Assembly: GCA_037042915.1 (NCBI GenBank)
Contig: CM073203.1
Coordinates: 1,984,001 to 2,048,000, forward strand
Direction of reading: 5' to 3'
Source: Auricularia sp. M13
Lineage: Eukaryota; Basidiomycota; Agaricomycetes; Auriculariales; Auriculariaceae
DNA: 64,000 nucleotides
Shown: positions 33,625 to 45,314 of the stretch, in pieces
Layout of the letters: every line of letters starts with the position of its first letter
How positions within the stretch are numbered: the first letter of the stretch is position 1
Notes under the pieces: generated by a model
The model's input: only the letters and a program-made list of their open reading frames with translations
The model's database searches: none
Told to the model about the DNA's origin: nothing
Program-made: the position numbers and the translations under genes

Positions 33625-36532
33625 CTACTCGCCCTTCGAGAACCAAAGTTGCCTATCCTTCCAGAACTTGAGGCGTAGCGCGTGGGCGGTCCGAACATGC
33701 GCGTGTTCGACCGGGTCATAAGCCTCCTGCGCGATCGCGCCGTAATTGCGCCCAGGGTCGCACTGGTCGCGAGCGTCTGGCGCTGCAAAATGCGCGTCCT
33801 GTGGCAATGCGTCGGGCGCTGCAAAACGCGCGTCCTGGGGCGATGTGGCCTTTTTCGTCGCGGTCCTCTTGGATGCCCCGGTATCACGGTCCACGGGTTC
33901 TTCGGCCTTGCGTTTCTTGGGTTTGTTGGATTGCGACTCCGGAAAGCCAGAAAGTGCGCTGTCGCGAAGAGATGCCTGGATGCTTGCGAGGGTAGGAGTG
34001 TCCACAGACGCTTTGCGCTCCTTGCTGTCCTCCGCGATATACTTCATGATCCTAGGATGACTGGTATCGAGTTTGAGGTCCAGCATCGTGTCGTCGGTCG
34101 TCAAGAGGAAATGGAGGAGCAAGCGACGGAATGCAACATGCACGTGGTTGTCCTCGACCATGTTGAGCGATTCGTAGTGATGCCAGGGAATAGACAGATA
34201 ACAGGACATGTTTTCGAAAAGCTGATAGAGTTCGTCCAGGGCCGGGTGGAAGAGGCCTTGAAGGAGAGTACGGTATTCGATGAACTTTGCGCGCGGGTCG
34301 ACCACGTTCTCCGCGACGGTGTGAGCGAGCATCTCTTTGCAAAATTGCGTGAATGTGTTGATCGCTGTTTCGCTGGGGCCAACGGTAGCGTCAATAGGAA
34401 GAGCTCGTATCGCAGCCCAGAGGAAGACCCAGAACGCTGATTCTGCATCGTGTCGAGGGTGGTGGGTGGGTCGGGACGTGAGTCCAAGTCGATCCTCGCG
34501 GTCTTTCTCCAGCTCTAGGACAGCTTGGAATCTGGCCACGAAGTTTCTATCGCCTTTGGGTGCGGGAAAAGCATACTCAAGGGCCAATGATCCGTGGGGC
34601 AGGCTGTCGATGGCGGTGATTGCGGTAAAGAGCCGTTTCAAGGAGGGCAGGATGGGGTACTTCATGGAGACGTAGGACGAAAGCTCGACGGAGATGAACA
34701 TCGGCGTGCCCTACGATAGCAATCAGTATAAATAATTTCATCTTTCAATGTCACGTACCGTTTTCTCGCGGCCCAAGTTGGGGCTTTCCTGCAGCAACTT
34801 CTTCTCGATGGCGTGATCCAGGTCGATCAACAAGACGCGCGGCGAAAAGCTTGGAGCGTGGGCCTCGTCTGCGCCGTCCTCGACACGGGCGCCATCTTGT
34901 TGGCGGGACGTCAGCTTGTGCCTGCGGAAGAAAGGTAAGTATGACAGCAGTGAGAGGATCTGAAAGCCGACGAACATTATTTCCGCAATGCAGGGCCGTT
35001 CCACAACCTTCCGCGGGTCGTCGGCGGGGGTGAGATGTATTGGGTCGTAGAGCACGTTGAACCAACTGACGTCCCGATGGAGGACGCCCTCGTCTTTACT
35101 GTCCTCATTCCACATATGGATTAGAGCTGCAATGAGCAAAGCGTCAGGCGAGGAATGCAAACTCAGAATGCCGAGACATACTTTCGAGCAAATCGTAGAA
35201 CGTGTAGAGAAGCTCGCGGGGGGAGCCACACTGGCTCAAAGGCTCTCCGATACTGGCCAGCTGAATAATATCCTGGATGCGCTCGACCACGATAGACGAG
35301 CCGGCGCTCGTCGACAGAGGCTGGATCGAAGTATCGGAAGGACCAGCGGCCGCGAGGCGCGAGTCTGCTACGCGGGCGTTTTGCACATCCGTTGTTGTAG
35401 GAACCTTCAAGGCCTCGCCGGCGTCGTCGTCGTCGTCGAGTCGGACAAGGCCAGGAATCCAACCGTTCTTGTGCAACGAGCGCAGGAGCTCCTTCTCCTT
35501 GGAGCGCGCATTCGTCTGCTGCCAGGATAGCTTCCAAAATCCCTGGACGTCGTCCTCGAAGAAAGCGCGTGTCGCGAGATGATTGTGGATTGGAGCACGC
35601 GAAATCCGGAACGATGCAAACGTAATCCGACCAGGCGCGCGGGCGACGTAGAACGGCGAGATGGCGTACTTCTGCACTGGTTCTGGTCCTGCGCAGTCCA
35701 TGCCGTTCCACTGCACAAAGTTGTTCTGCGTGGCGTTGAACTGTAGCTTCCGGTCGCGACTGTCGAGCGAGATGTATAATCCGACGACGTAAGCTATCCA
35801 CGGCTCCAGACTCTTGCAGCTGACCCCGTAGGATGTCCACATGTCGCACGCGTTCAGCTCCGCCAGCACAACCTGGCCGGCATGAACCTTGAACCCGCGC
35901 ACGGTGGGGATGTCGGGCCGGTAACGTTTCAGAGTGGCCATGTACGACTTGAGCTGACCCATGCCGTCGTCAACGTTCGTGGGAATCTTTTGCTCGCCAA
36001 CGCTCTCGATCTCGGGCCAAGGCATTGGGCGTCGATGGTCGTCGATGGTCATGGCATATTGGAGGTCGGCTAAGCTGCCTTGATACGAGATGTAGTCGGG
36101 CTCGAATAATGTCCCGAGGAAGTCCCCGGAAGGTACTGTGCGCGGCCCACTGGCGAATATCAAGGCGCTGTCGCGTGTGTCGCGGCGATTGAGCAGATCG
36201 TAGTAGCTGTAGCTGATGCAGTTCAGCAGATTCGTGGTCGGGCCGTAGTGCTCCGTCTCGGCCTTGGAGTTGACAACCGCGACGAGGGCGGCGTGCGCCC
36301 CGACGACTTTGGGATTCGCGACGATATCGTTCCAGGCCGATTTACGCGGCCGCAGGCCCTTGCCTTTCGTCTGCTTGATCGCAAGCTGCGATTTCACGTG
36401 TTCGATATAGTCCTGCATGGTACGAGGCTGGATGGCACGGTTCGCAATGGCGTGTGCGTGCCGGGCCGCGACGTTGGCTTGGTGCGAATGGTGGTTGTCT
36501 CTGTACGGCGAGTCCTGGGGTTGCTGCGACAT
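33625..36532 (-). CDS. FunK1-family protein kinase
   Basis: Fungal-specific kinase of the FunK1 group, expanded in mushroom-forming fungi; substrates are unknown. Start ATG at 36530-36532 (MSQQPQDSPYRDNHH), stop at 33625. Introns at about 35117-35171 and 34713-34757 join in phase. The N-terminal 350 residues are the FunK1-specific region (VHAGQVVLAELNACDMW). The catalytic loop is VLHRDVSWFNVLYD (HRD and Asn present). The metal-binding Asp lies in VLLIDLDHA, where D-L-D replaces D-F-G, and GTPMFISVEL is the activation/P+1 segment. HHPRHDAESAFWVFLWA is the hallmark C-lobe motif. The C-terminus is a lysine-rich tail with two KKRK-like patches, then a short repeated DARFAAPDA/DAHFAAPDA unit. It lies in tandem with the relic at 31567-33420. 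Confidence 0.9.
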
Positions 36533-37984
36533 GACGGCGAATAAGCAAAGTGATGGGCCTGGCAACGGATACGCACCTCCTTATGTAGCGCTGGCGGCAG
36601 TCGTGGTGGATGGACGGAAGCAAGATGCGGAGTTCGCCCGCGTTTCGGCTCTGTCCGACCAAAACGTGGTGCCAGTCAAAGATCATTTATTTCCGTGCCA
36701 ACCCGTATCCGAGCCTATCCGAGCATCGCAGACGCAGATTCCCACGCGAGGCTAGAAATTCCACATATTCCGCTGTACACATCGGACGAGCGTACGCAGC
36801 ACTCGCTATGATCATCAGTTCATCGTGCTGACACGTTGGGCCTGCCTGTCAGAAACCAGAACGCGGTGAGGTGTACCAGATGATTTTGGAACCCGAGATA
36901 CTTCACGCGTGGTTCAGATAACTCTCTACTGTTGACATATCGTCGCTTCGAAATGCACTTTCTTCGGGCTGTGCTCTAAGCGCACCACGCATCGCAGACT
37001 GATGCATCAACACGGGACCACGCTTTTTCTGAGGTCTGGGATGAGATCGAGACTGATTCTATTATAAGCGGGACACCTCCGGACGCCGAGTCACGTGACC
37101 GTGGTACGTCTGTATCATCACGTGATCATCTGAACATCTCAGCACCTGAAAGGCCGAAATCGTCGAATTATCAAGTTGAATCAATGTAGCTGGTATGTTT
37201 TAATATAAGCCAGCGGAATCTTCGAGGGCATGCCACTGTATTTAGCGCCCGGACAATTTCGATTCTCTTCAGTTGGGAGCCTCTGATACTTGCGAAGATC
37301 GTCACAAATGATCCCTCGTCGTTAAACTGAGCTGCGTGCTGAATTGGCTGTTGCAAATTGGACATTCGAATGTGTACCTCTCAGCCCAGCCAAGCCGCGG
37401 CTGTTGTGCGCTTGGAGATCCTGGACGCTGGAGAAATCAAAGGAGGACTCTGGAAGGAGTGACGTTCAACTCCACTTTCCTCAGACCTCCGTTGAGGGCT
37501 CATCAACCGGCTCCTTGAACCCAGCTGGCGAATGTCACGAAAGAGCGCTATTCGGCGCAGCACTAAATTTGGGTTCGGAATTTATGAGCGCTGAGCTGGA
37601 GGCCCATCCACTTCGGGACCTTGCATGGCGATTCAGACTCTAGGGGCCTATCCGTCCTTAGATATGGGAACCGGGATCAGGGATCATCGACGAGGAAGAT
37701 GACTCCGCAGAATACAGACGAGTGTTCGACTCAGAGTCTTCTACAGCAGAGCTTAGTGATCAAGCAATTTAAGTATCATGTGCAGATTCCAGAGGCGGAT
37801 TGGAATGACACGGATGCCAATCATTCCATGCCCGTACATTGCCTACTCCAGGAACTTCTAGAAACTGGAGCTGATGATCCCCATGCGAGGGACACGCGCA
37901 CGCCGACCTCTTAGGTAAATTCAGAAATATTGATTGCGGCAGCTTTCGAGTCGGAATGGCGAAGTATGGGAGTCAACATCGAGT
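36533..37984. other. intergenic sequence with two TCACGTGA palindromes
   Basis: No gene recognised. TCACGTGA occurs at 37091-37098 and 37118-37125, a perfect 8-bp palindrome around the E-box CACGTG, which basic helix-loop-helix factors bind. Whether it serves a neighbouring gene is unknown; the nearest start codon on either side is more than 500 bp away. Confidence 0.4.
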
Positions 37985-37992
37985 GCCGGTGC

Positions 37993-38403
37993 CAAGGGGC
38001 GGTCAGAATTATAATTTAGTATATACCGTCAGAATTTTTCGTCAGCCCAAGGGTGGAGGACTAACTAACTATATGACGTCACTACTTCCTCAAGCGGTAG
38101 CTCCGCTGTCACCAAATTGACTCCGACCTGCCAAACTGCCTGCCACCGTGTCATTCCACTGTCGGACGGCCTGCCATGCCCCTGTCAAAGGGCAATGACT
38201 ATTACCACGGCCTATCCCACCAGCCTAGTGAGACTGTACCTAGAAGAGTAATGCAGTACTCTGGCAGCCTTCTATACAGTCTGGCAGTATCTCAGGACCG
38301 TCCATGACCAATATGCTCATGAAGGAGAATTTTTCGCAAGGCTCAGATGGCGGGACTGACTAACTAACGTCATATCACGGAAGCAATTCCTGACCGCCCC
38401 TTG
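37993..38403. mobile_element. 411-bp hAT-like MITE upstream of the GNAT gene
   Basis: Ends are CAAGGGGCGGTCAG-AATT and, on the opposite strand, CAAGGGGCGGTCAGGAATT. GCCGGTGC is duplicated at 37985-37992 and 38404-38411 (8 bp). ACTAACTAAC and GACGTCA words occur near both ends. No coding capacity. The right end lies 60 bp before the GNAT start codon. Confidence 0.9.
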
Positions 38404-38422
38404 GCCGGTGCCGCAGTACCGC

Positions 38423-38433
38423 ACATATATATG
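38423..38433 (+). promoter_or_regulatory. possible TATA element of the GNAT gene
   Basis: ACATATATATG lies 20 bp downstream of the MITE and about 30 bp before the chosen ATG. That is short for a TATA-start site-ATG arrangement, so the assignment is weak. Confidence 0.3.
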
Positions 38434-38463
38434 CTGAAGGCAAACATTAACCACAGTACCGCC

Positions 38464-39141
38464 ATGTCGTCTTTCAGCATACGCACAGCAACAGTGGAAG
38501 ATGTACCAGCAATGGCGCGCCTCGGGAACGACGCGTTCAAGAAAGACCGCAACTCGCAGCTCAAAGCTGTGACGAACGGGTATGACCACGAGGCGACGAT
38601 GCTCGAGCTATTGCCGGGTTGGGTCGCTCGCGCCGACCCGGGCGTGAGCATTGTGGCAGCGGATGACAGCACTGGCGAAGTGCTTGGCTGGTGTTGCTAT
38701 GGCCAGGCCCTGCGCGGCGAGCCGAAGGAGACCGTTGACCACGACGCGAAGGAGCGTGAGGGCCGTGAGGCTAAGGACCTGGGCGCATACTCCGGCGCCA
38801 ACATGCAGCGCTGGATCGATATCCTCATGCCGCCTGGCAAGCGGGTCATGTATGTCATGTCCATCGCCGTCGCGCCGGCCCACCATGGCAGCGGCGTTGG
38901 CTCAGCGCTCGTGCGCCATCTCACAGAGCGCGCCGACAAGGACAGGCTGTATGTCTGGGTGCATGCGTCCGAGGCTGCCTACCCTCTCTTCTCCAAGCAT
39001 GGTTTCGAGGTCGCCGGCGAGCTCGACCTTGACCTCGACGAGTTTACGACCGTCCCTCCGCCGGAGGAACTTTCGCAGGAGAACGGAAAATGGGGGCACT
39101 ACGTCTTCAGGTACATGAAGAGGCTCCCCCAGACGCAGTGA
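38464..39141 (+). CDS. GNAT-family N-acetyltransferase
   Basis: Intronless, 225 residues from MSSFSIRTATVEDVPAMARL; an in-frame ATG 33 bp upstream (38431) is also possible. The acetyl-CoA binding motif A is VMSIAVAPAHHGSGVGSALV, with the family's (Q/R)-x-x-G-x-G/A pattern, here H-G-S-G-V-G. VWVHASEAAYPLFSKHGFEV is the motif-B aromatic segment that closes the fold. The N-terminal RTATVEDVPAMARLGNDAF is the usual first strand and helix. GNAT proteins move acetyl from acetyl-CoA to an amine; this group is commonly annotated as small-molecule acetyltransferases in fungi, and the substrate cannot be told. A transposon sits directly in its promoter region. Confidence 0.88.
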   Translation: MSSFSIRTATVEDVPAMARLGNDAFKKDRNSQLKAVTNGYDHEATMLELLPGWVARADPGVSIVAADDSTGEVLGWCCYGQALRGEPKETVDHDAKEREGREAKDLGAYSGANMQRWIDILMPPGKRVMYVMSIAVAPAHHGSGVGSALVRHLTERADKDRLYVWVHASEAAYPLFSKHGFEVAGELDLDLDEFTTVPPPEELSQENGKWGHYVFRYMKRLPQTQ

Positions 39142-39836
39142 CGGCCCGGGGAGTTCGAGGAGAAATTTGGCCTTTGGTTTGGCACTTCGCTCTCACTCTG
39201 TCACCATCCCGAATTCAACATCGACTTCTCTTCACTTGCAATCGTTAGCTTCAAGCGGATTAATATCCAACTGCACACCGGCCTTAGGTGCATATGCGGG
39301 CGGCATGAGTCTTGGTTCGTAGCCTGGGCTTGCCAGCTCAATTTTTATTGCATGGCCGCCAGGAAGCATTCGTTCTGCCTTCACCCATGCCATCTTCGGG
39401 GAGCGGGTATTCGGCCTGGAAATAGCCACGGCAAGGCATGTTGGCCACGAAACAATCAGTCTCGTCGGCGAATTAGCAGCGCAAGAGACTGTATCGCGCT
39501 CCGCTGTCTAAACGGCACTGGAAAGCCTACGTGTAGGGCTGTTCCCAAGAAGCACTGAATTGATTCGGTTGGCAGCTGCCCGCGGACGCACTCCAAACCC
39601 TGCTCTTGGTATTCACGACGCGGCACGAGGACGCGCCGTCCTCGCGGGGACCCCAATCGTCTTGCACACACAGCATGCAGCGGCACTACGCGCCGCAAGT
39701 GTGAGGAGTAAAACATGCGCGTTTGATTTCGTGTACGAAATAGGATGATGTATGTATGCCTGTAGATGCGGTCTCTGGAAACCCACAGTCACAATTCCGC
39801 TCCACAGTTTCAGGAGAAAGGCACTCCTTAGGCCGT
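39142..39836. other. intergenic sequence with a possible minus-strand relic
   Basis: On the minus strand, fragments such as PNTRSPKMAWVKAERMLPGG and GYEPRLMPPAYAPKAGV (39232-39430) look protein-like. So do PARTARPRAAS and FGVRPRAAANR farther upstream, but in other frames. I do not recognise them and see no start, so they may be a decayed gene. Confidence 0.3.
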
Positions 39837-42338
39837 TTATAGACATTGCGAGTACTGCAGCCTTGTCAGAGAATAACAACTGTGAGCGCGCTGACGTACG
39901 TAGTCATTTTGTTTAACGCAGGTCGTTCCACTCTGGCAGAGCGTCGGGCCGCTGCAGGTATCTGTCAACGCGCAGTTCCTTGAATAAAATAATTCCCAGC
40001 TCACGTGTAGCCGATGCCTCCACATTGCCCATACTTAGTCTGAGTGGGCTGAGGAGCTGTGCTCGTGGTGGTCGATGTGGTGCTGGTGGTCGTCGTACGC
40101 GTCGCGCTGGAAGTGCTGCTCGAGGTGCTCGAGCTGGCGGTCGTCGTCGACGACCCAGGCAGATTGGAGCCAGCGCGTGCCTTGATAAGGTCTGCGGCCT
40201 GCACGAGACAGTCAGCATGATGCTAACCAAAGAAATTTCGGAGGATATCGGTATACTTTCTCAGCAATGGCGTAGACGGTTGCGCAGGTGTGCGCGGCGG
40301 GGATGAGCGGGATGATGGAGATGTCGCCGACGGAGAGGCCGGAAACGCCGTAGACGAGAAGGTCGGGCCCGACGACGCCGCCGAGCGACTGCGGCTGCAT
40401 TGGCGCCGTGCAGCAGCCGTGAGCCGTACTTGCGCGCGTGCCTGTCCGCGCAGCGTTGATGAGCTGCGCGTCGGTCGTGAGCGAGGTGCCTGGCGCCTGC
40501 TCGACGGGCGACAGCTGCCGCATGGCCGTCGTGTTCATCCACTTGCGCACGAACTGGAAGCTCTTGGCCACGATGAGCGCGTCGACCGGGTTGACGAAGG
40601 TGTTATAGTCGACGACCGGCTCGGCGTACTTGTTCGAGGGATTCAGTTGAATTATACCGCGCGACAGCGGGTGCTCGAGAGAGAGCGATGAGCTACCAGA
40701 GCCGGAGAAAGGCAGCTCAATGACGCCAGCAGTAAGGCTGCCGTAGGAAGCGATAAGCAAGTCGCGCTGGGCTTGGAATCCTGCCACAAGAGTAGACGTG
40801 TATGCACTGGGTAGGTACTGAGCTGGGCTCTGCGCCTGAATCTGACTGAGGATGCTTTGGTAGTCCGAGGTCAATACCGACAACGGAATCCAAGCGCCGA
40901 CATTGCCGACACCCATGGAGCGAGGACCTGTGGAGAAATATAAGCAAGGCTATCTGTATTACGCATAAATATGGCCCACCGGTCCTGTTCGTCTGCCACA
41001 GCTGGTCAGCCCATTGCTGGAACGTCGTGTTGGTGTACAACGACGTTGGGTTAGGAGATACGTCCGTCGAGACTGAGTGATATCAGCACAGAACCGACTC
41101 CAATGCGAAGCGCTCACATCTAAAGCTCGCAGACGCAGACGCATGGTCCTGGAAATTCGACCCGACACCGGGCAGGTCAACCACAACGGGGATATTGGCG
41201 CGCTGAAGAAGCGCTGCCGGGCCAACTCCACTGCGCTGTAAAATTTGCGGCGTGTGCAGGTACCCAGCGGTGAGAACTATCTCCGAGTTGGCGCTGATGA
41301 CCTTGACGTTTTGACCGTCGGGCGTGCCGCGCTGCTGGATGCTGACACCGGTGGCCCTCTTGGCCGAATCAAATTGCACCTCGTTGACACGGTATCCGGT
41401 CAGAATCTCGAGATTGGCGCGAGAAGACACAGGTTGATAGTAGCCGTTGACGGCATACGAACGCTTGACGTTCACCGGGTCCAGTGCGCCAGGATACCAG
41501 AAGAGACCATAACCATTAAGGCCACCTTCGCGCTGCGGAGCGACGCCAGCCTGAACCATACCCTGGTATTGGATTTCTGACGAGTAGGTCAGCTGAGTTC
41601 GTCCGCCAAATTAAACGCGGGCGTACTGGTGCCAGGATATTGATACGTCGGGTAGCTCAGCTGGATGGGGCTGTTTGTTCCATACGCAGAAAGGTCGTAC
41701 GTGATGTTGAAATCCTGGGCGACGTCTGAGCGCGGAGGCGTGAGCTGCATTGCCTGTACAGAAGTGTCAAATTCGGCTGAACTGTCATGCAGGGCTGACG
41801 TGCCTTCTTAAAGTACGGCAGCAAATCAGAAAACGACCAGCCCGAGTTGTTCAACTTGGCCCAGTTGTCGTAGTCCTCGGGGGCAGCACGGTCAAGCATC
41901 ATGCCGTTGATGGTCGAACCACCGCCAACGACGGCCGCGGCGTACACAGTCGAGTTTTGCGCGTTGTTCAGGCCAGGCTGTACGACGGCGGTGAGGTTGT
42001 ACAGGTTGCGCTGGGCATACATCGTTGCGGACGACGGCTCGAGTTGGGCGGGGTTGGTGTCGAAGTAACCATACTCGACGACCAAGACGTTCTTGGAAGG
42101 GTCCTCGGACAAACGGCTTGCAATGACAACACCTGCCCTGGAAGTCGTCAGTGTTAGCTTATTTCGTACTTGTAAAAAGAGCTCACTGTCCACCGCCGAC
42201 GACGATGTAGTCGTACGACGACCTCGCCTGTCGTGCCGTGATCTCGCGCGACCGGAGGTCCGACAGCACGTTCGCATACCCAAACACGACGGCCGAAAGC
42301 GCAAGCAGCTGGGCGAAGGTACCGACTATGCGAGCCAT
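39837..42338 (-). CDS. secreted GMC oxidoreductase (AA3-like) with C-terminal CBM1
   Basis: FAD-dependent sugar/alcohol oxidoreductase with a cellulose-binding tail, predicted extracellular. Start ATG at 42336-42338; leader MARIVGTFAQLLALSAVVFG. The FAD-binding fold is YDYIVVGGGQAGVVIASRL, with an intron inside the G-x-G-x-x-G-like loop. GMC signature 1 is AAVVGGGSTINGMMLDRAA; signature 2 is ILTAGYLHTPQILQRSGVG (from Ile-Val-Leu at about 41290). The C-terminal block VGPDLLVYGVSGLSV...PAAHTCATVYAIAEK carries the likely catalytic His. A Ser/Thr-rich linker leads to CBM1: YGQCGGIGYT, then CSGPTLCQSGTTCVKQNDY, and the last exon YSQCL at 39837. Around ten exons. It could be a glucose, aryl-alcohol or oligosaccharide dehydrogenase; the CBM1 points to cellulose surfaces. 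Confidence 0.88.
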
Positions 42339-43105
42339 GGCGAGCCTGTAATCCAAACGTGCCGCGCAGATTGCAGCCAGAGGAATTTAAGCACTTCCAG
42401 ACAGTTTCTCCCCACGTGCGCGTGCTGGCAGACCCGCTAGACTCCGGAGTCATGAGATCGCATGAGGACGACAGCGAAGAGTTCGTTTCTGCGGAAAAGA
42501 ACCGAGTGATGTCCGTTTATGGACGCGCGCCGGCGGAGTCTCGAGTCGCGCCTTCCACGTGGGACCCCATGGGGTAAGTACCCGGGCCCGTGCGTTTCCT
42601 CGCTATTATTGCGGCAGTTCGTAGCACACGAACCTCGGACACCATACGCAATGCCAAGACAATGGTCGTGCCGAATCAGGGAACCGCACACGATGTGTCT
42701 TCTTGCACGTTTGCAAAGCAAAGCGCACGAGTCCGCGACGTCCCCACGAGCACGACCTCACACCACGTGCGATCCCGACTCACCCCGAGCTTTCGAGAAA
42801 ACCCGGATATCTGTCGACTGTCGTTGCTAGTTCCACAGATGCACCGAAATTCTTCATTGGACTTGGGCATGTTCTCGGCGTTACTGATGCGACGGGAGTG
42901 ATTGATACGTTCCTCGAAGTTCGGACAGCAGGGTGAGTCTGCAAGGAGAGACTGCAGGGTGGAGTGGATGTTGTCGAAATGCCTGGATGCGCGGGGACAG
43001 TTGCCTTGCTGCATCAGACTCTGACTGGAAGAGCTTGTGCGTAGTCAGTTCCCATAGTAAAATAATGTACAGTACTTTAAACCAAAAGAAGTCCATATGG
43101 CGGCG
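42339..43105. other. intergenic sequence between GMC oxidoreductase and sugar transporter
   Basis: Upstream region of the GMC gene and 3' region of the transporter gene. Frames on both strands are open, but no motif or splicing supports a gene. Confidence 0.5.
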
Positions 43106-45236
43106 TTATATGCCAGAGGAGGTATCATGATAGCCGCCGATGCCCATGCCGCCATCCTCGTCCGAATCGCCTGCAAGAAGATGCACCAGCCGCACCAGCC
43201 CTAGCCGTTCCTCTACCTGGCCGATAGTGAGTCTGCATTCGATACGGGTGTGATAAAATATAAGCAGGCGCATCGTACCTTTCGCCGTTCTTCTGCCTCC
43301 CCACTCCATTCCTCGGAAGCGCCGTGATCACCGTGTCCAAAGGCACGGTCCACCTCTTCCAGCGCAAGACCGCGCGTTTCGGGCACGTAGCGCGACGCCC
43401 ATAACGAGCCGATAATGCAGGATATGGAGAAGAGCGCGTATGTAGCGCTACGCAAGACGCATTCAGCAGACGCGGTGTGAAGAGAGGGGGCACATACGCT
43501 GCAGAGGATTCGAGCAACACTGGCGTTATCAGACCGACGAGGACTACACGAAGCAGGTCAGGTAGGCCGGAATGCGCGCAGAATAAGAAAATCCCACAAT
43601 TATTGAACCACGTGCTAGCTGTGCTCAGCGCTACGCCACGACTGCGAATGCTGGCGGGGAAGACTTCCGCAGGCAGGACCCAAGTGACTGGACCGAACGA
43701 GACACCGTACGCGAGCGTGAAGAGATACAACAGCCTGCGCGGTGCATGTCGTTAGCGAAGAACGGATACACGGATTTAGACGCACGCTACGGCTCCCATG
43801 CCCGCGGCTGGATGCGCGTCCCAATGCGCGGCATAGTTCCAAGTCTGCGCTCCGCGTCAACAACGGCGTATTGCCGCAAACATCGGTTATGCACTCACGA
43901 GAGCCGCTACACCGCAGTGCATAACCGCCATAGCAGCGGCGCCGTCTGTACACATGTGCGTCAGCATGACTAAACTGAATCGGTTGTGTGCGCCCACTCG
44001 CAAATTAGCAGGGGGCGCCGACCTGTGAGCGCCGGTTTGAGCTGTGTGCCGCACAGTTGATCAGATTACGCACCGATCAAGTCGATGAGCGCCAGCGCGG
44101 GGGCCACAGCTAGGACCTGCACGATGCCAATGCCACCAGCGCCAACGAGGGTCGCCTCGAAGCCCAGTTTAGCCATCAGGGTCGGTCCGTAGTAGAGCAG
44201 CGCGTTGATCCCCGTCCATTCTACATCCACATGTTCAGACACGACGCGCAGATCGCTGACAGGTTGTACGCACGCTGGAAAAAGCCGACGCCAGCGCCTA
44301 CATGTGTCCTCTTCTTGTACCTACGCCATAACGACGACCACGATGCACCATGGGAAAGGGCGACGTCCACCTGAATTTCCAGCAGCTCGAGTTCGATAAG
44401 GGCGTCGGTGGGCTCGAGACTGCGTAACTTGGCGAGCGATTGTCGCGCTCCCGTAATGTCGGAGCAGAGCACGAGAAAGCGCGGGCTCGGAGGAAGTGCG
44501 AGGACGCCAACGCCGAGCACGATGCCGGGGATAACCTGCAGGGCCAGGGGGAGCCGCCATGCGAGAGAAGCGCCCAGGGAGCGCGTAAAATAGCCCGCCC
44601 AGAAGCCGAGCACAACGCCGGTGCATATGGCGAGTTGCTCAAGCGCCAACAGCCGTCCACGCACGTCCGGCGCGGATATTTCGGTGATGTAGAGCGGCGC
44701 GAGCATGCTGAGTGCGCCGATACCGATGCCGCCCACCGCGCGCCCGAACGTGAGCGCGTCGAATGACCAAGCTGTTGCTTGGATGCTAGAGCCAAGGCAG
44801 AATATTATAGATGCCAGTACTATAGCCCACCGCCGCGAAAGTCGGTCAGCCGCGACGCTGGCAGACAATGCGCCGAAGAGTGCCCCCAGCTCGAGTATGG
44901 CGGTCATCCAGCCGACTTGGGCGGGTGTGGCAGGGAACCTCGCAACGAAATCCGGCATGACGAGTACGTTGGCTATCACTCCCTGGTCGTATCCAAATGT
45001 GAGGCCGCCCAGCGCGGCTAGCTACAATCTAATTAGCCTTGGCTGCAGTGCAGTGAGCCTCAGTGACGAACGAGTGCGCAGACGATTGTGAAGGTGGTAC
45101 GGCCAAAGGCGTATGTGTATTGCAGTGGTTCCAACGACGTGACTGTAATGTGCCCTCCATGGGCAAAATTTCGCGTGATTGAGCCAGCCGAAGTGGTATG
45201 CGGCAGCGCGACATAGTCGGTGCGAGTGGCAGGCAT
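43106..45236 (-). CDS. MFS sugar porter
   Basis: Twelve-helix proton-coupled hexose or disaccharide transporter of the plasma membrane. Start ATG at 45234-45236 (MPATRTDYVALPH). An intron ending TTGTAG joins VCAL to LAALGGLTFGYDQGVIANV, the classical first helix. VGGIGIGALSMLAPLYITEIS and the following DVRGRLLALEQLAI are the sugar-porter signature after helix 4. Intron removal restores GFFQQWTGINALLYYGPTL. VSFGPVTWVLPAEVFPASIRSRG is the second-half signature, and YVPETRGLALEEVDRAFG the C-terminal PETKG-like motif. The last exon ends after DSDEDGGMGIGGYHD. Seven or more short introns. It faces away from the F-box relic with only 78 bp between start codons, and neighbours the GMC-CBM1 gene, as expected for uptake of sugars released outside the cell. 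Confidence 0.9.
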
Positions 45237-45314
45237 AAGTACGGGAAGCGCCGGCGGCCGTGACTGCTTGTGCTTTAGCCGGTCGCCTGTTGCATCGCAG
45301 CCCTGCACAGTGCA

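Noticed and set aside
35163-35849. Minus-strand open frame of 228 codons
   Set aside because: Shadow frame of the intact FunK1 kinase gene.
39232-39430. Protein-like minus-strand fragment beside the GMC gene
   Set aside because: No start, no motif and neighbouring fragments lie in different frames; mentioned only as intergenic content.
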